In this document: piece by piece, positions 36,940 to 46,100 of the stretch
Numbering within the stretch: position 1 is the first letter of the stretch
How the letters are laid out: every line of letters begins with the position of its first letter
NCBI RefSeq assembly: GCF_001307315.1
Contig: NZ_LGUC01000001.1
Location: 1,054,001-1,118,000, forward strand
Source: Halolamina pelagica
GTDB taxonomy: Archaea > Halobacteriota > Halobacteria > Halobacteriales > Haloferacaceae
Length of the DNA: 64,000 nucleotides
Direction: 5' to 3'
Translations under genes and position numbers: made by a program
Notes under the pieces: generated by a model
The model's database searches: none
What the model saw: only the letters and a program-made list of their open reading frames with translations
What the model was told of the DNA's origin: nothing

Positions 36940-37866
36940 TTAGCCGCGGGAGTGGGGGGCACCCTCGGCCGGTTCCGTTCGACTCTCGACCACCTCGAGG
37001 TGGTGGTCGAGTTCCGCGACCAGCGCCGCGCCGTCCAACGGGACGCGCACCCGGAACCGCCAGGGGTCCGTGCTGAGCATCTCGGTCGTCCGGTCGGTGA
37101 CCGCCCACTCGAGTTCCCACTTCGGCACCGCCGTCAGGTCCCGACCGTGGGCGTGGTAGAACGCGATGGCGGCCGGGTGGTAGAGCAGGACCTGTGAGAC
37201 CGGGAGGTAGTGGAACCCGGTACAGTTCGTACACCGGTAGACGGCGTACGCGTCGAGGTCCCGGGTGTCGTGCAGCGACGGGAGCGAGCCGTCGCCCGCG
37301 CGAACTTCCAGCGCGACCTCGTCGGCACACCACGGACACTGCCCCGAGGTCATCGCGTCGAGGACGGTTCGGCTCCGTCGGTGGACCGTCTCGAGCATCG
37401 CCTCGGGCGCTTTCCCGACCAGTCCCCGTGTCGGCACGTAGATGTCCGCGTAGTTGGCGTCGCAGGCCGAACACCGGACCCGGAACAGCGTTTCGTACAG
37501 GTCCCCTTCGACCGGTTCGCCACAGCGGTAACAGTCGACGCCGACCGGCACGGGGCCGATGTCGTGGTCGGTCTCGCCGGTGAGCAGGCCGGCGACCAGC
37601 GCGCGGTAGAGCACCATCCCCGGCCACCGGAGCCGGTAGCCGGCCTCGCCTTTCGCGACGTAGTTGCCGAGGAGCTTCGTCAGGTGGTAGTTGAACCGCC
37701 CGGAGTCCCGGATGCCGACGCGGGACTTCAGTTCCGCGTAGGGGACGGAGGGGATGCCCGTGTCGGGGGAGACGGTCGCGTCGCCGAGCTCCTCGATGAT
37801 GCGGACGCGGTTCTCGTCGGCCAGCAGCGACAGCGCCGTCTCCCGATCGAACCCCTCCCCGCTCAT
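36940..37866 (-). CDS. Winged-helix regulator with C-terminal zinc-ribbon domain
   Basis: A 308-residue haloarchaeal protein. Residues about 8-80 form an ArsR-like winged helix ('ALSLLADENRVRIIEELGDA', 'GRFNYHLTKLLGNYVAKGEA'). Residues about 105-205 carry paired cysteines: 'VDCYRCGEPVEG', 'RVRCSACDANY', 'GQCPWCADEV' and 'YRCTNCTGFHY', two probable zinc ribbons. The C-terminal portion is mixed alpha/beta. The architecture is that of DUF7351-type haloarchaeal regulators; the inducer is unknown, and the zinc sites may be structural or sense redox/metal state. It lies 52 bases before purA in the opposite-to-gene order on the same strand. Confidence 0.75.
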   Translation of the reverse strand: MSGEGFDRETALSLLADENRVRIIEELGDATVSPDTGIPSVPYAELKSRVGIRDSGRFNYHLTKLLGNYVAKGEAGYRLRWPGMVLYRALVAGLLTGETDHDIGPVPVGVDCYRCGEPVEGDLYETLFRVRCSACDANYADIYVPTRGLVGKAPEAMLETVHRRSRTVLDAMTSGQCPWCADEVALEVRAGDGSLPSLHDTRDLDAYAVYRCTNCTGFHYLPVSQVLLYHPAAIAFYHAHGRDLTAVPKWELEWAVTDRTTEMLSTDPWRFRVRVPLDGAALVAELDHHLEVVESRTEPAEGAPHSRG

Positions 37867-37918
37867 CCTCGTGGCTCCGTGGTGGTCACGCTCTCGGGGC
37901 CGACGACGCCTCGAATCC

Positions 37919-39253
37919 TCATCGTTTCGATGTCGGGGCCGTGGTGGCCTCGACGATCGGGTTCTCGCACACGATGGTCGCCTCCCGGTCCGGGCCGACC
38001 CCGATCGCGTAGACGGGGACGCCGAGATCGTCGCTCACGAACTCCGTGTACGCCTTGGCGGTCTCCGGGAGCGCCTCGTAGCCGCGGTCGGCCACCGCCT
38101 GCCAGTCCTGGTCGGCCCAGGAGTCGAAGCGCTCGTACTGGGGGACACACCGCGCCCACGCCTCGGCCGAGGGCGGCGGCGTCTCGATGCGCTCGCCGTC
38201 GAGTTCGTACGCCGTACACACCTGCAGGTCGTCGAGGGCCGCGAGCGCGTCAAGGTGACCCAGCGTGATGCCGGTGTAGCCGTTGACGCGGGTCGCGTGG
38301 CGAAGCATCGGGAGGTCCAGCCAGCCGACGCGTCGCGGGCGTCCGGTGACGGTGCCGAACTCGCCGGCGGCCTCACGCAGGGTCGTCGCCGTCTCCCCCT
38401 CGAACTCGGTCGGCATCGGGCCGGCCCCTACCCGGGAGAGGTACGCCTTGACCACGCCGACGGTCTCCCCCGCCGCGACCGTCGCCGGGGGACGCCGGTG
38501 CCGACGACGGCGCCGCCGGCGGTCGGGTTCGAGGACGTGACGAACGGGTAGCTCCCGTGGTCGAGATCGAGCTGGGTGCCCTGGGCGCTCTCGAACAGCA
38601 CGTCGCCGTCGTGGGCCGCGAGGAACGATCCGGTGTCGACGACCATCCCGTCGTGATCCAGCCGGCGGCCGTACGCCCGGAGCTGCTCGAACAGCGCGTC
38701 GGCGTCGAACGCCTCGCCCGGCTCGATGCCGTACACTGACTCGGCGAGCGCGCGCTTCTGTGGCACGACGTGTTCCAGCCGTTCCCGGAGCGTTTCCGGG
38801 TCGAGCAGTTCGCCCACCCTGATCGCGCGCCGACCCGTGGCGTCCTCGTAGGCCGGGCCGATCCCGTTTCCGGTGGTTCCGACGGCCGTCGCGGTCTCCT
38901 CGCGCGCTTCCTCCTCCGCTTCGTCGAGCACGCGGTGGTACGGGAGGACGACGGTCGCTCGGCTGGAGACGTACACCTCGGGATCGAGTCCTCGTTCCCG
39001 TAGGCGATCGAGCTCCTCGAACAGCGTCCCGAAGTTCACCACGCAGCCGTTGCCGAGCACGCCCGTCTTCCCCCGAACCACGCCGCTGGGGAGGAGCCGG
39101 AGTGCGTACTCCTCGCCGTCGGCTGCGACCGTGTGGCCCGCGTTGTCGCCACCTTGAAACCGGACGACGAGCTCCGCGTTCTCGCTGAAAATATCGGTCA
39201 TCCGCCCTTTTTCCTTCGTCACCGAACTGCGAGCCGACGAGCGTCGTGTTCAC
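37919..39253 (-). CDS. purA: Adenylosuccinate synthetase (two frame breaks)
   Basis: First step from IMP to AMP: joins aspartate to IMP using GTP. The N-terminus 'TTLVGSQFGDEGK' is the GTP/IMP loop. The next part, in a second frame, is 'LVVRFQGGDNAGHTVAADGE' and 'TTGNGIGPAYEDATGRRAIR' with 'VLFESAQGTQLDLDHGSYPF'. The C-terminal third, back in the first frame, is 'GVVKAYLSRVGAGPMPTEFE' and 'RPRRVGWLDLPMLRHATRVN'. One base too many in the T5 run 39208-39212 and one too few in the G5 run 38487-38491 explain both breaks. The gene is single-copy essential in most prototrophs, so error is favoured. GTG start; an 18-base palindrome lies 36 bases upstream. Confidence 0.92.
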   Translation of the reverse strand: MNTTLVGSQFGDEGKRADDRYFQRERGARRPVSRWRQRGPHGRSRRRGVRTPAPPQRRGSGEDGRARQRLRGELRDAVRGARSPTGTRTRSRGVRLQPSDRRPPVPPRARRSGGGSARGDRDGRRNHRKRDRPGLRGRHGSARDQGGRTARPGNAPGTAGTRRATEARARRVSVRHRAGRGVRRRRAVRAAPGVRPPAGSRRDGRRHRIVPRGPRRRRAVRERPGHPARSRPRELPVRHVLEPDRRRRRRRHRRPPATVAAGETVGVVKAYLSRVGAGPMPTEFEGETATTLREAAGEFGTVTGRPRRVGWLDLPMLRHATRVNGYTGITLGHLDALAALDDLQVCTAYELDGERIETPPPSAEAWARCVPQYERFDSWADQDWQAVADRGYEALPETAKAYTEFVSDDLGVPVYAIGVGPDREATIVCENPIVEATTAPTSKR

Positions 39254-39288
39254 AGGAGAGGGATGGACAGGCTGTTCATTAACGGTTC

Positions 39289-39306
39289 TGTGAATCGCGA
39301 TTCACA
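39289..39306. promoter_or_regulatory. 18-bp perfect palindrome upstream of purA
   Basis: TGTGAATCGCGATTCACA is perfectly symmetric and begins 36 bases upstream of the purA GTG, within the promoter zone. It is a candidate operator for a dimeric regulator, possibly purine-responsive. It could also act as a terminator hairpin for the same-strand Rsm22-like gene ending at 39347, but no T run follows. Confidence 0.5.
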
Positions 39307-39346
39307 CCGGCCAGCGGTGGCGCTCCGACCGCGTTCGCAGCCGGGG

Positions 39347-40825
39347 TCAGGGCACGACCAAGTCGACGACCGTCTCGCCGTCGACGACGAGGTTGTACGC
39401 CTCCTCGTCGTCGTTCCAGAGCGCGAGCGCGTTCTCCATCGAGAGGACGGCGCCGTAGGGCGCGTCCCCCAGCGCCCGATTCAGCTCCGTGTGCTGTGTG
39501 AGCACCGCGTACTGCTCGACCTGCTCGCTCCCGTCGCCGATCTTGAAGACGGGGTTGGGGTCGCTCCCGTACTCACGCTGGCGCTCGCCCTGCCGGCTCA
39601 GGTCGGGGCTGAGCTTCACCGTCAGCAGGTCGATCCGGTTGCTCACGTGGCGCTCCATCTCCGCGGCCTTCGCGTGGTGGTCCGCCGACGCCCGCACGTC
39701 GGCGCGGCGCTTCCCGTCGGGGCGCAGCAGCGCGTACGCGAACTGCACCGTGGTTTTCAGGAACGTGCCGGGGTCGTCCGTCCCGTCGCCCTGTGTCCCG
39801 CGCTCGCCCTCGTCCAACTGGCGCTGCATCCGCGGCGCCTCGATCTCCGGGCGAACGTCGAACGACCAGCCACGATCCGCGGGCGACTCGCCGGGCCAGA
39901 GCCGCAGTGTCGGCGAGTACACCGACGGCCCGGCGCCCGGGCGAGCGAGCGCCCGTTCGACCTCGCGGAGCCCCGTCGCCGTCTCCAGATCCGCCGGCGC
40001 CATCGCGAGCATCGTGCCGTCACCCGCGACGGCGTCGAGGTAGCGCTCGGCGGTCGCCGCGGGGTCGTCCAGTTCGGAGAGCACGTTACAGAACGAGAGC
40101 AGATCGACCTCCCCGAGCGAGTCGGGGTCGAACGCCTCGGCCGTCTCGCGGTGGACCGTCGTGTGAACGTTCCGGGGGGTTTCGGCGAGCAGGGCTTCGA
40201 GGAGGTCCGCGGCGGGCGAGGGCTCCAGTGCGTGGTACTCGATCAACGGCGGGCTCTCGTCGTCGGTAGCGTCGTGCAGGTAGTCGATCAGCGCCAGCGC
40301 CGGGCCGCCGACGCCCGCACCCACGTCGAGCACGCGGAGCGTGCGTGGAAGGTCGCGGTTCGTCGCGAGATCGTCGAGCACGTACCCCATCGCGGCGTAG
40401 TAGTCCGGCAGGTGGTAGATCGCGTACCCGAGCGCCGCGGTCGCGTCGTACTCGACGGGGTTGCCGTGGTAGTAGTCGGCTTTGAGCCGGCGAACCGCAT
40501 CCCGGAGCCGGTCGCCGGAGTCGCCGTCCTGCCAGTCGAGGCCGAACCGTTCGACCAGTCGATCGACGACGACGCGCTCGTACCGGTCCGGCAGCGACTC
40601 CGGCGCCCAGCCCGGCGGGTCGACGGGCGCGCCGCTCGCCGGGACGAACGTGCCGTCGTCGCGCTCGACGAGGTCGAGATCGAACGCCGCCGTCCGGAGC
40701 GCCTGTTTGACGACCGCGGGGTGGGGAGCGTCGTCGAAGTACTCCTGGATCTCGCTGGGGTCGATCGGCCGGACCTCCCGGAGGTAGTTCACCGTGTCCC
40801 GGAGTCGGTCGCGATCGACGCTCAT
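39347..40825 (-). CDS. Rsm22-like SAM-dependent methyltransferase
   Basis: A 492-residue protein of the small-ribosomal-subunit Rsm22 family, which in mitochondria associates with the small subunit and is related to rRNA methyltransferases. The N-terminal third is helical ('TVNYLREVRPIDPSEIQEYF'). The SAM site is 'RTLRVLDVGAGVGGPALALI' with 'LIEYHALEPSPAADLLEALL' and 'VDLLSFCNVLSELDDPAATA'. The C-terminal part has 'DVRPEIEAPRMQRQL' and 'VSNRIDLLTVKLSPDLS'. Cysteines for an iron-sulfur cluster, present in many Rsm22 proteins, are not obvious here. Its ATG overlaps the stop of the prephenate dehydrogenase gene (ATGA). Confidence 0.78.
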   Translation of the reverse strand: MSVDRDRLRDTVNYLREVRPIDPSEIQEYFDDAPHPAVVKQALRTAAFDLDLVERDDGTFVPASGAPVDPPGWAPESLPDRYERVVVDRLVERFGLDWQDGDSGDRLRDAVRRLKADYYHGNPVEYDATAALGYAIYHLPDYYAAMGYVLDDLATNRDLPRTLRVLDVGAGVGGPALALIDYLHDATDDESPPLIEYHALEPSPAADLLEALLAETPRNVHTTVHRETAEAFDPDSLGEVDLLSFCNVLSELDDPAATAERYLDAVAGDGTMLAMAPADLETATGLREVERALARPGAGPSVYSPTLRLWPGESPADRGWSFDVRPEIEAPRMQRQLDEGERGTQGDGTDDPGTFLKTTVQFAYALLRPDGKRRADVRASADHHAKAAEMERHVSNRIDLLTVKLSPDLSRQGERQREYGSDPNPVFKIGDGSEQVEQYAVLTQHTELNRALGDAPYGAVLSMENALALWNDDEEAYNLVVDGETVVDLVVP

Positions 40826-41613
40826 CGCTCACCCTCCGTCGAGCGCGCGTCGGCGATCGCGCCGGCCTCGGCGTAGAGCTCGGCGAACGTCTCGCCGTCG
40901 GCCTCGGCGACCGCCCGGGCGGCGTCGGCGACGGCGTCGGCGCCGCCGAAGGCGTCCTGGATGTCGGCGTACACCCGCGCGTCGCCCTCCGTGACGGTCG
41001 CGGCGATGTCGGCCAGCCCCGCGGAGACCGGCGTGTGGAACTCCTCGCGAACGTCCTCGCCCGCCAGCGCCCACGCGAGCACGGCGGCGTGGCTCTTGGC
41101 CTGAACCGTCTGCATGGCGTCGTCGTGCTCCGCGGGGGTCGTCTCGAACAACTCGTTGCCGGCGTCCCGGAGCGCGTCGAGCAGCGGTTCGACCGTCGGG
41201 CCGACGGCGTCCTCGACCACGGCGACGTTGCCCGGCGCCCGCGCGGGAGCGAACAGCGGGTGGAGGCTCGCGCGCTCGCGGTCGGGCAGGTGCTCGCGCA
41301 TGGCCTCGACGGGCGCGGCCATCACGCCCGAGAGATCCAGCATCGCCGACTCGGCGTGGGGCGCCCAGTCGGCCACGGCCTCCTCGACGGCCGGGATCGG
41401 GACCGCGAGGCAGACTGTCTCGAACGTGCGGTCGTCCTCGGGGGTGCCGTCGGCGAGCGGGACGGTCGCGGCGTCGTCGAACGCGGCGGCGGCGGCCTCG
41501 GCGGCCGCGGTGTCGGTGTCGGCGAAGGCGAGCTCGAACGCCGACGGGGCGGCGGCGAGCGTCTCGGCCAGCCAGCGTCCCATCGCGCCGGCGCCGACGA
41601 TACAGAGCGTCAT
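40822..41613 (-). CDS. tyrA: Prephenate dehydrogenase
   Basis: Oxidatively decarboxylates prephenate to 4-hydroxyphenylpyruvate in tyrosine synthesis. The 263-residue protein starts with the NAD(P) loop 'LCIVGAGAMGRWLAETLAAA'. It continues with 'FETVCLAVPIPAVEEAVADW', 'ESAMLDLSGVMAAPVEAM' and the substrate-site histidine in 'RASLHPLFAPARAPGNVAVV', and has a helical C-terminal domain with 'DDAMQTVQAKSHAAVLAWAL'. There is no fused chorismate mutase or ACT domain. It overlaps the Rsm22-like gene, probably only a transcriptional neighbour. Confidence 0.88.
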   Translation of the reverse strand: MTLCIVGAGAMGRWLAETLAAAPSAFELAFADTDTAAAEAAAAAFDDAATVPLADGTPEDDRTFETVCLAVPIPAVEEAVADWAPHAESAMLDLSGVMAAPVEAMREHLPDRERASLHPLFAPARAPGNVAVVEDAVGPTVEPLLDALRDAGNELFETTPAEHDDAMQTVQAKSHAAVLAWALAGEDVREEFHTPVSAGLADIAATVTEGDARVYADIQDAFGGADAVADAARAVAEADGETFAELYAEAGAIADARSTEGER

Positions 41614-41657
41614 TACCGGTTCGAGGGCGTCGTCGGGTGAAAAGGGGTCGGTTCTCG

Positions 41658-42827
41658 CTACAGTTCGAGCGTTTCGGGGTAGTCAGTGAAGTTCTCGTAG
41701 CCGTCCTCGGTGACGACCGCGATGTCCTCGATCCGCACGCCGCCGTGCTCGGGGTCGTACAGTCCGGGCTCGATCGTCACGATCTGGCCGGCTTCGAGTT
41801 CCTCGCCGCGGGGCGACAGCGACGGCGCCTCGTGCACGTCGAGCCCGATCCCGTGGCCCGTGCTGTGGATGAACCCCGTCTCCGTCGAGGGGTCCTGCCG
41901 GAGCGTCGGGTAGCCGGCGTCCTCGTACACCTCGCAGGCGGCGGCGTGAACCTCGGCGCCCGTCGCGCCGGGCTCCAGCGCGGCGAAGGCCGCCTCCTTC
42001 GCCGCCTGGGTGAGCTCGTACCACTCCCGAACCGTCTCGCTGGCCTCGCCCTTGAGGAACGTCCGGGTCATGTCGGAGTGGTAGCCCGTCTCCTTGTCCC
42101 GCGGGAAGATGTCGACGATGATGGGCTGGCCGGCTTCGAGCGGGCCGCTCCCGCGGTCGTGGGGATCCGCGGCGTCGACGCCGCAGGCGACGATCGTCTC
42201 GTCCAGCGCGCAGCCGTGCTCCAGGAGGGTGACCTCGATCTCGGTCGCGACGCGCTCGCTCGTCAGGGGTTCGTCCTCGTAGTACAGCGTGCCGTTGCGC
42301 ACCTCCGCGGCGTCGAGGAGGTCCTCGCAGGCCTGCATCGACGCCTCGTTCGCGACGGTTGCCTCGCGGACGTGCTCGATCTCCGCGTCGGTTTTCACCG
42401 CGCGGATGTCGTCGACGACGCCGTCGGTGTCGATCGCCAGCGCGATCCCCTCCTCGCGCAGGCCGTCCGCCGCGCCGACCGGGAACGTCTCCGGCACCGC
42501 CACCGCGTCGACGCCGTGGGCGTCGAGGAACGCGGCCTGCAGCTTCGCCCGGGCCACTCTGGACTCGTACTGCTCGCGGAGCGACTGGTAGTCGTAGTCG
42601 GAGGTGCGGTCGACCGTACCTCGGGCCTCCTTCGAGGCGCGGCCGTACTCCAGCCCGGAGGTCAGAAGCGCCGTCTGCTCGGGCGTGTAGACGGTGAAGA
42701 AGGGATCGGGCGCGTCGAAGCCGGAGAGGTAGCGCTGCGTGGAGTCGTCGCCGTCGGCGAAAACTGCGTAGCCGTCGAGCCCCTCGTCGTCGAGGTACTC
42801 GTCGAGGGAACTGGTGTCGATGTCCAT
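41658..42827 (-). CDS. pepQ: Xaa-Pro peptidase, M24 family
   Basis: A 389-residue dinuclear metallopeptidase removing residues in front of proline. The N-terminal creatinase-like domain is followed by the catalytic domain with all five ligands: Asp in 'AGQPIIVDIFPRD', Asp in 'TGYHSDMTRTFLKG', His in 'FIHSTGHGIGLDVHEAPSLS', Glu in 'IVTIEPGLYDPEHGG' and Glu in 'GVRIEDIAVVTEDG'. ATG 42827 is chosen; upstream residues (PPPAAIPA) are not family-like. It is the intact counterpart of the degenerate M24 protein at 23339. Confidence 0.9.
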   Translation of the reverse strand: MDIDTSSLDEYLDDEGLDGYAVFADGDDSTQRYLSGFDAPDPFFTVYTPEQTALLTSGLEYGRASKEARGTVDRTSDYDYQSLREQYESRVARAKLQAAFLDAHGVDAVAVPETFPVGAADGLREEGIALAIDTDGVVDDIRAVKTDAEIEHVREATVANEASMQACEDLLDAAEVRNGTLYYEDEPLTSERVATEIEVTLLEHGCALDETIVACGVDAADPHDRGSGPLEAGQPIIVDIFPRDKETGYHSDMTRTFLKGEASETVREWYELTQAAKEAAFAALEPGATGAEVHAAACEVYEDAGYPTLRQDPSTETGFIHSTGHGIGLDVHEAPSLSPRGEELEAGQIVTIEPGLYDPEHGGVRIEDIAVVTEDGYENFTDYPETLEL

Positions 42828-42901
42828 GGCCGGGATGGCGGCCGGCGGAGGCAAAGGCGTTACCGTCGCGGTGAGTCTCGTGACGTGTCAGCCCCGGCGG
42901 C

Positions 42902-43948
42902 TCACCAGGTGCCGTGGAACGTGTCGAAGGAGAGCTCGTCCAGCGGCTTGTTGCCGACGGCGATCTCGTACTCGCCGGGGGTCAGCATCGGCTTGTGGAA
43001 CTGCGGGCCGTCGTCGGTGGTGATCCGGGGACAGCCCGTGTTGACGAACGCGTCCATGTCGAAGTTGCGCAGGCGGTCCGGGGTGACCTCGTCCATCGTG
43101 ATCAGGTAGGCGTTCTCGTTCTCGTCGACGATCTTCTCGGCCATCTCCCAGCGCCCCTGGCCGATCTTGGTACAGAAGATGACGCCCCACTTCTCGGCGT
43201 CCATCGCGCGGTGGACGGCGCCGTAGCGCTGCTTCATGAACTTCTCCGTGTCGGCGACGGTGACGACGTTGTTCACGGGGTCGGCGATGACGACCTTCTT
43301 GTCGGGGTGCTCCATCGCGAGGCCGAGGGGGTGGAACTTCCCGCCGCCGACGTACAGCACCTGATCGGCGTCGATGTCCGCGGAGGCGTAGTTGCAGCCG
43401 AGCACCTGCCCCTCGTGGGTCAGGCGGTCGTCGCCTTTCCGGGTGTGGACCTCGTACCCCTCCTCCTCCAGCCACTCCTTCATCTCGCCGAAGAGGTTCA
43501 TGTGCTGGGCCGTCGTGACCAGCCCCACGTCGCCCTCGGGGAGCTCTTCGAGCGCCTCCTCCATCATCGGGAACGGGTCGACGTTGGAGAACAGCGGCAC
43601 GTAGATGATCTTCTCGGAGTTCTTCATCGGCGAGTGGCCGAAGTGGACGAACACGTCCGTCCGGCGCATCAGGTACGTGTCGAGGTCACAGGCGCCGTAG
43701 CAGGGCTGGCCCGACAGCATGAACGTCACGTCGTCGGGCGCCAGCTCCCGCAGGTCGTCGGCGACCGCGGGGCCGCGGCGCTTGAGCCCTTCGGGGAACT
43801 GCAGGCCGACTTTCTTGGCGTCCCGGTCCTCGATCTCCTCGATGATTCGATCCAGTTCGTAGTCCCACTCCCGGTCGTGTTTCAGGGACATGCCCGTGTT
43901 CCGGAGGTCCCCCTCGGTCGTGGCGTCGCCGGCGGCGTCCTGACTCAT
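42902..43948 (-). CDS. dph2: Diphthamide synthesis enzyme Dph2
   Basis: Radical enzyme that transfers the 3-amino-3-carboxypropyl group of S-adenosylmethionine to a histidine of elongation factor 2, the first step to diphthamide. The 348-residue protein has the three cysteines that hold the unusual 4Fe-4S cluster: 'MLSGQPCYGACDLDTYL', 'GQVLGCNYASADIDADQ' and 'DAFVNTGCPRITTDDGP'. It also has 'KKVGLQFPEGLKRRGPAVAD' and 'VLYVGGGKFHPLGLAMEHPD'. Archaea use a homodimer, consistent with the single gene here. An additional methionine at residue 20 is a possible alternative start. Confidence 0.94.
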   Translation of the reverse strand: MSQDAAGDATTEGDLRNTGMSLKHDREWDYELDRIIEEIEDRDAKKVGLQFPEGLKRRGPAVADDLRELAPDDVTFMLSGQPCYGACDLDTYLMRRTDVFVHFGHSPMKNSEKIIYVPLFSNVDPFPMMEEALEELPEGDVGLVTTAQHMNLFGEMKEWLEEEGYEVHTRKGDDRLTHEGQVLGCNYASADIDADQVLYVGGGKFHPLGLAMEHPDKKVVIADPVNNVVTVADTEKFMKQRYGAVHRAMDAEKWGVIFCTKIGQGRWEMAEKIVDENENAYLITMDEVTPDRLRNFDMDAFVNTGCPRITTDDGPQFHKPMLTPGEYEIAVGNKPLDELSFDTFHGTW

Positions 43949-44063
43949 TAGCGTTGCTACCCGGCCGGGACGGATAATCCCGGCGTTTCCGTCAGTCGCG
44001 TGCGCCCGCGGCGCACGGCAGCCCGGCGCCCGACCGAGTCGGCGACGCCGTGGGCGGTGCCGA

Positions 44064-44752
44064 CTACTGGTCGAACACCAGCGAGAGCAGTTTGCGCTCG
44101 GCGGTCGTCAGATGCTCCGAGAGCGTCGGCTGGCTGATCCCCAGCTCGTCTGCCAACGCCGCGCCGCTGATCTCGCGGGGCCAGTCGTAGTAGCCCGCCT
44201 CGAAGGCGGTTTCGAGCACTTCACGCTGGCGGTCAGTCAGGAACTGATCGAGCGCCTGCTCGAGTTCACGCTGGCTGAACAGCGGCGTGAACGAGTCCCG
44301 CTCCCGTTTGGCGCGCAGTTCGCCCCCATACTCCGACAGGAACGTCGATACGACCTCGGTGGCGTCGTACGACGCCGGCAGCTCCGCGACGATCGTGCCG
44401 TCGCCGTGGTCGCCGACGACCGACCGGGGGAGTGCGCCCAACTCCGCCAGGCCGACCGCGGGGCAGTTCCCCCGACCTCGAACTCCATCAGCCCCCCGTC
44501 GTCGTAGCGCTCGAGCATCGTCGCCGACACCGAGGGATGGTCCTTCGCCATCGTCTCGACTGTCGACGGTGCGGCGCCGCGAACGCTGTAGAACTCGGCG
44601 TACGTCCCGTCCCCGCGGGGAACCATCTCCTCCAGTTCCACCCGGCACCCGGCCGCAGCCGAGGCGCCCACGAACGGGTACTCGGGGTCCTCGAACCCGA
44701 ACTCGAGTTCGACGACCGGCCCGGAGTCCGCGTTGGACGGTCGGTGTGACAT
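44064..44752 (-). CDS. Bat-type helix-turn-helix regulator (frameshifted)
   Basis: A haloarchaeal regulator of the bacterio-opsin-activator (HTH-10) family, about 229 residues. The N-terminal sensor-like domain 'SGPVVELEFGFEDPEYPFVG' and 'VPRGDGTYAEFYSVRGAAPS' is in one frame. The rest, 'VVGDHGDGTIVAELPASYDA' and the HTH 'LTDRQREVLETAFEAGYYDW' with 'LADELGISQPTLSEHLTTAE', is in another. One more base in C5 44469-44473 joins them. Such proteins often regulate neighbours or pigment/energy genes; here the target is unknown. A T5A stretch about 25-30 bases upstream of the ATG may be its TATA region. Confidence 0.85.
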
Positions 44753-44829
44753 ACCCGACAGTACTGGTTACTCTGTAAAAACGTTCTCGGCCGTCAGCGG
44801 GACGCTTTCGCCGGGGCCCCTTCCGTTTT

Positions 44830-44981
44830 AGCGGTCGGGCCGTCCCGAACCGCTTGACCCCGGTAAGGCCGGTGCCGGTCGTGGCTGGGCGGGCCACGAC
44901 CGAACGGTGGTCGCTTCGGGTGAACCGGTCACGGTAACACGGTGTCGCTCGGAGGTGATGACCTCCAACCGTAGGTTACGG
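44830..44981. ncRNA. Candidate structured RNA: cluster of four hairpins
   Basis: The 307-base gap 44753-45059 has no credible gene but holds four inverted repeats in a row: 44830-44854 (10-bp stem with one bulge, CCGT loop), 44876-44902 (perfect 10-bp stem, 7-base loop TGGGCGG), 44951-44966 (GGAGGT-GATG-ACCTCC) and 44969-44981 (CCGTA-GGT-TACGG). Both flanking genes seem to have promoters close to their starts, so this is unlikely to be a leader. It does not match SRP, RNase P or tRNA features I know. Strand and transcription are unproven. Confidence 0.3.
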
Positions 44982-45030
44982 GACTGGCCACCTCAACTCA
45001 CCGCCTAAGCTGTTAGGGACCACCCAGCCA

Positions 45031-45036
45031 TTTATT
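45031..45036 (+). promoter_or_regulatory. Putative TATA box of the HtrA-like gene
   Basis: TTTATT, 24-29 bases before the ATG at 45060; leaderless spacing. Confidence 0.5.
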
Positions 45037-45059
45037 CGCGGCAGTACCCAACACGCTGC

Positions 45060-46096
45060 ATGGACCACACTCGGCGCCGGTTTCTGGCCGCGGCCGGGGC
45101 GGGCATCGCCTCGCTCGCGGGCTGTACCGCGCCCCAGAGCGGCCCGGCTGGCACCGGCGACGAACCGTTCGTCGATCTCTACGAATCGGTCTCACCAGCT
45201 GTCGTCCGGCTGCGGGTGTACGACAGCATCGGCGTGCTCGCGGAGGGTTCCGGGTGGCTCTACGACGACGGCGTGTTGGTCACCAACGACCACGTCGTCG
45301 CCGGCGCGGAGACGGTGCGCGCCCAGTTCGCCAGCGGCGACTGGGTCGAGGTCGAGATGCTGGGAACCGACCCCTACAGCGACCTCGCGGCGCTGTCGGT
45401 CGAGCCGCCGAACGACGCCGGCGGGCTCCCGCTGCTCGACGAACAGCCGGAAGTCGGCACCCAGGTCGCCGCCGTCGGCGCGCCGCTGGGGCTCGAGGGA
45501 TCGCTCACCTCCGGGGTGGTGTCGGGGTGAACCGGACGATCTCTTCGGTCCGGAACTTCACCATCTCCGGCGCGGTCCAGACCGACGCCGCAGTCAATCC
45601 GGGTAACAGCGGCGGCCCCCTGCTGACGCTCGACGGCGACGTGGCGGGCGTGATCACGCAGGCCGGCGCCGAGAACATCGGCTTCGCCATCAGCGCCGCG
45701 CTGACCGACCGCGTGATCCCCGCCCTCGTCGAGACGGGGACGTTCGAGCACTCCTACCTCGGGGTGCGCATCCTCCCGGTGACGCCGCTGCTCGCGGAAG
45801 CGAACGATCTCGAGTCGGCCCGCGGCGTCTACGTCGCGGCGGTTCCGTCCGGCAGCCCCGCCGACGGTCGTCTGCAGGGCGGCACCGAGTCGGTGACTGT
45901 CGAGGGTTCGCCCCAACCCACCGGCGGCGACGTGATCGTCGCCCTCGACGGCCAGCGAGTCGACACGACCGGCCAGCTCGGGACGTATCTCGCGCTCGAA
46001 ACCAGCCCGGGCGACAGCGTGTCGGTGACGGTGATCCGCGACGGCGAGCGCCAGACCGTTGACGTGACCCTCGGGACGCGGCCCGACCCGCGGTAG
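45060..46096 (+). CDS. HtrA/DegP-like serine protease, Tat lipoprotein (frameshifted)
   Basis: An extracytoplasmic trypsin-fold protease with a PDZ domain, about 345 residues. The N-terminus 'RRRFLAAAGAGIASLAGC' gives a Tat signal plus lipobox. The triad is His in 'GVLVTNDHVVAGAETV', Asp in 'DPYSDLAALSVEPP' and Ser in 'AAVNPGNSGGPLLTLDG'. The PDZ region is 'HSYLGVRILPVTPLLAEAND' to 'GDVIVALDGQRVDTTGQLGT'. The frame breaks at 'SGVVSG', where a stop appears; one more base in G4 45524-45527 gives 'SGVVSGVNRTISS', as in homologues. It likely degrades misfolded exported proteins. Confidence 0.92.
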
Positions 46097-46100
46097 CCGC

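Noticed and set aside
44830-44981. SRP RNA or RNase P RNA
   Set aside because: The conserved SRP helix 8 (GGAAGG...AGCAG type) and RNase P core (GAGGAAAGTCC type) are absent on both strands, and the region is too short.
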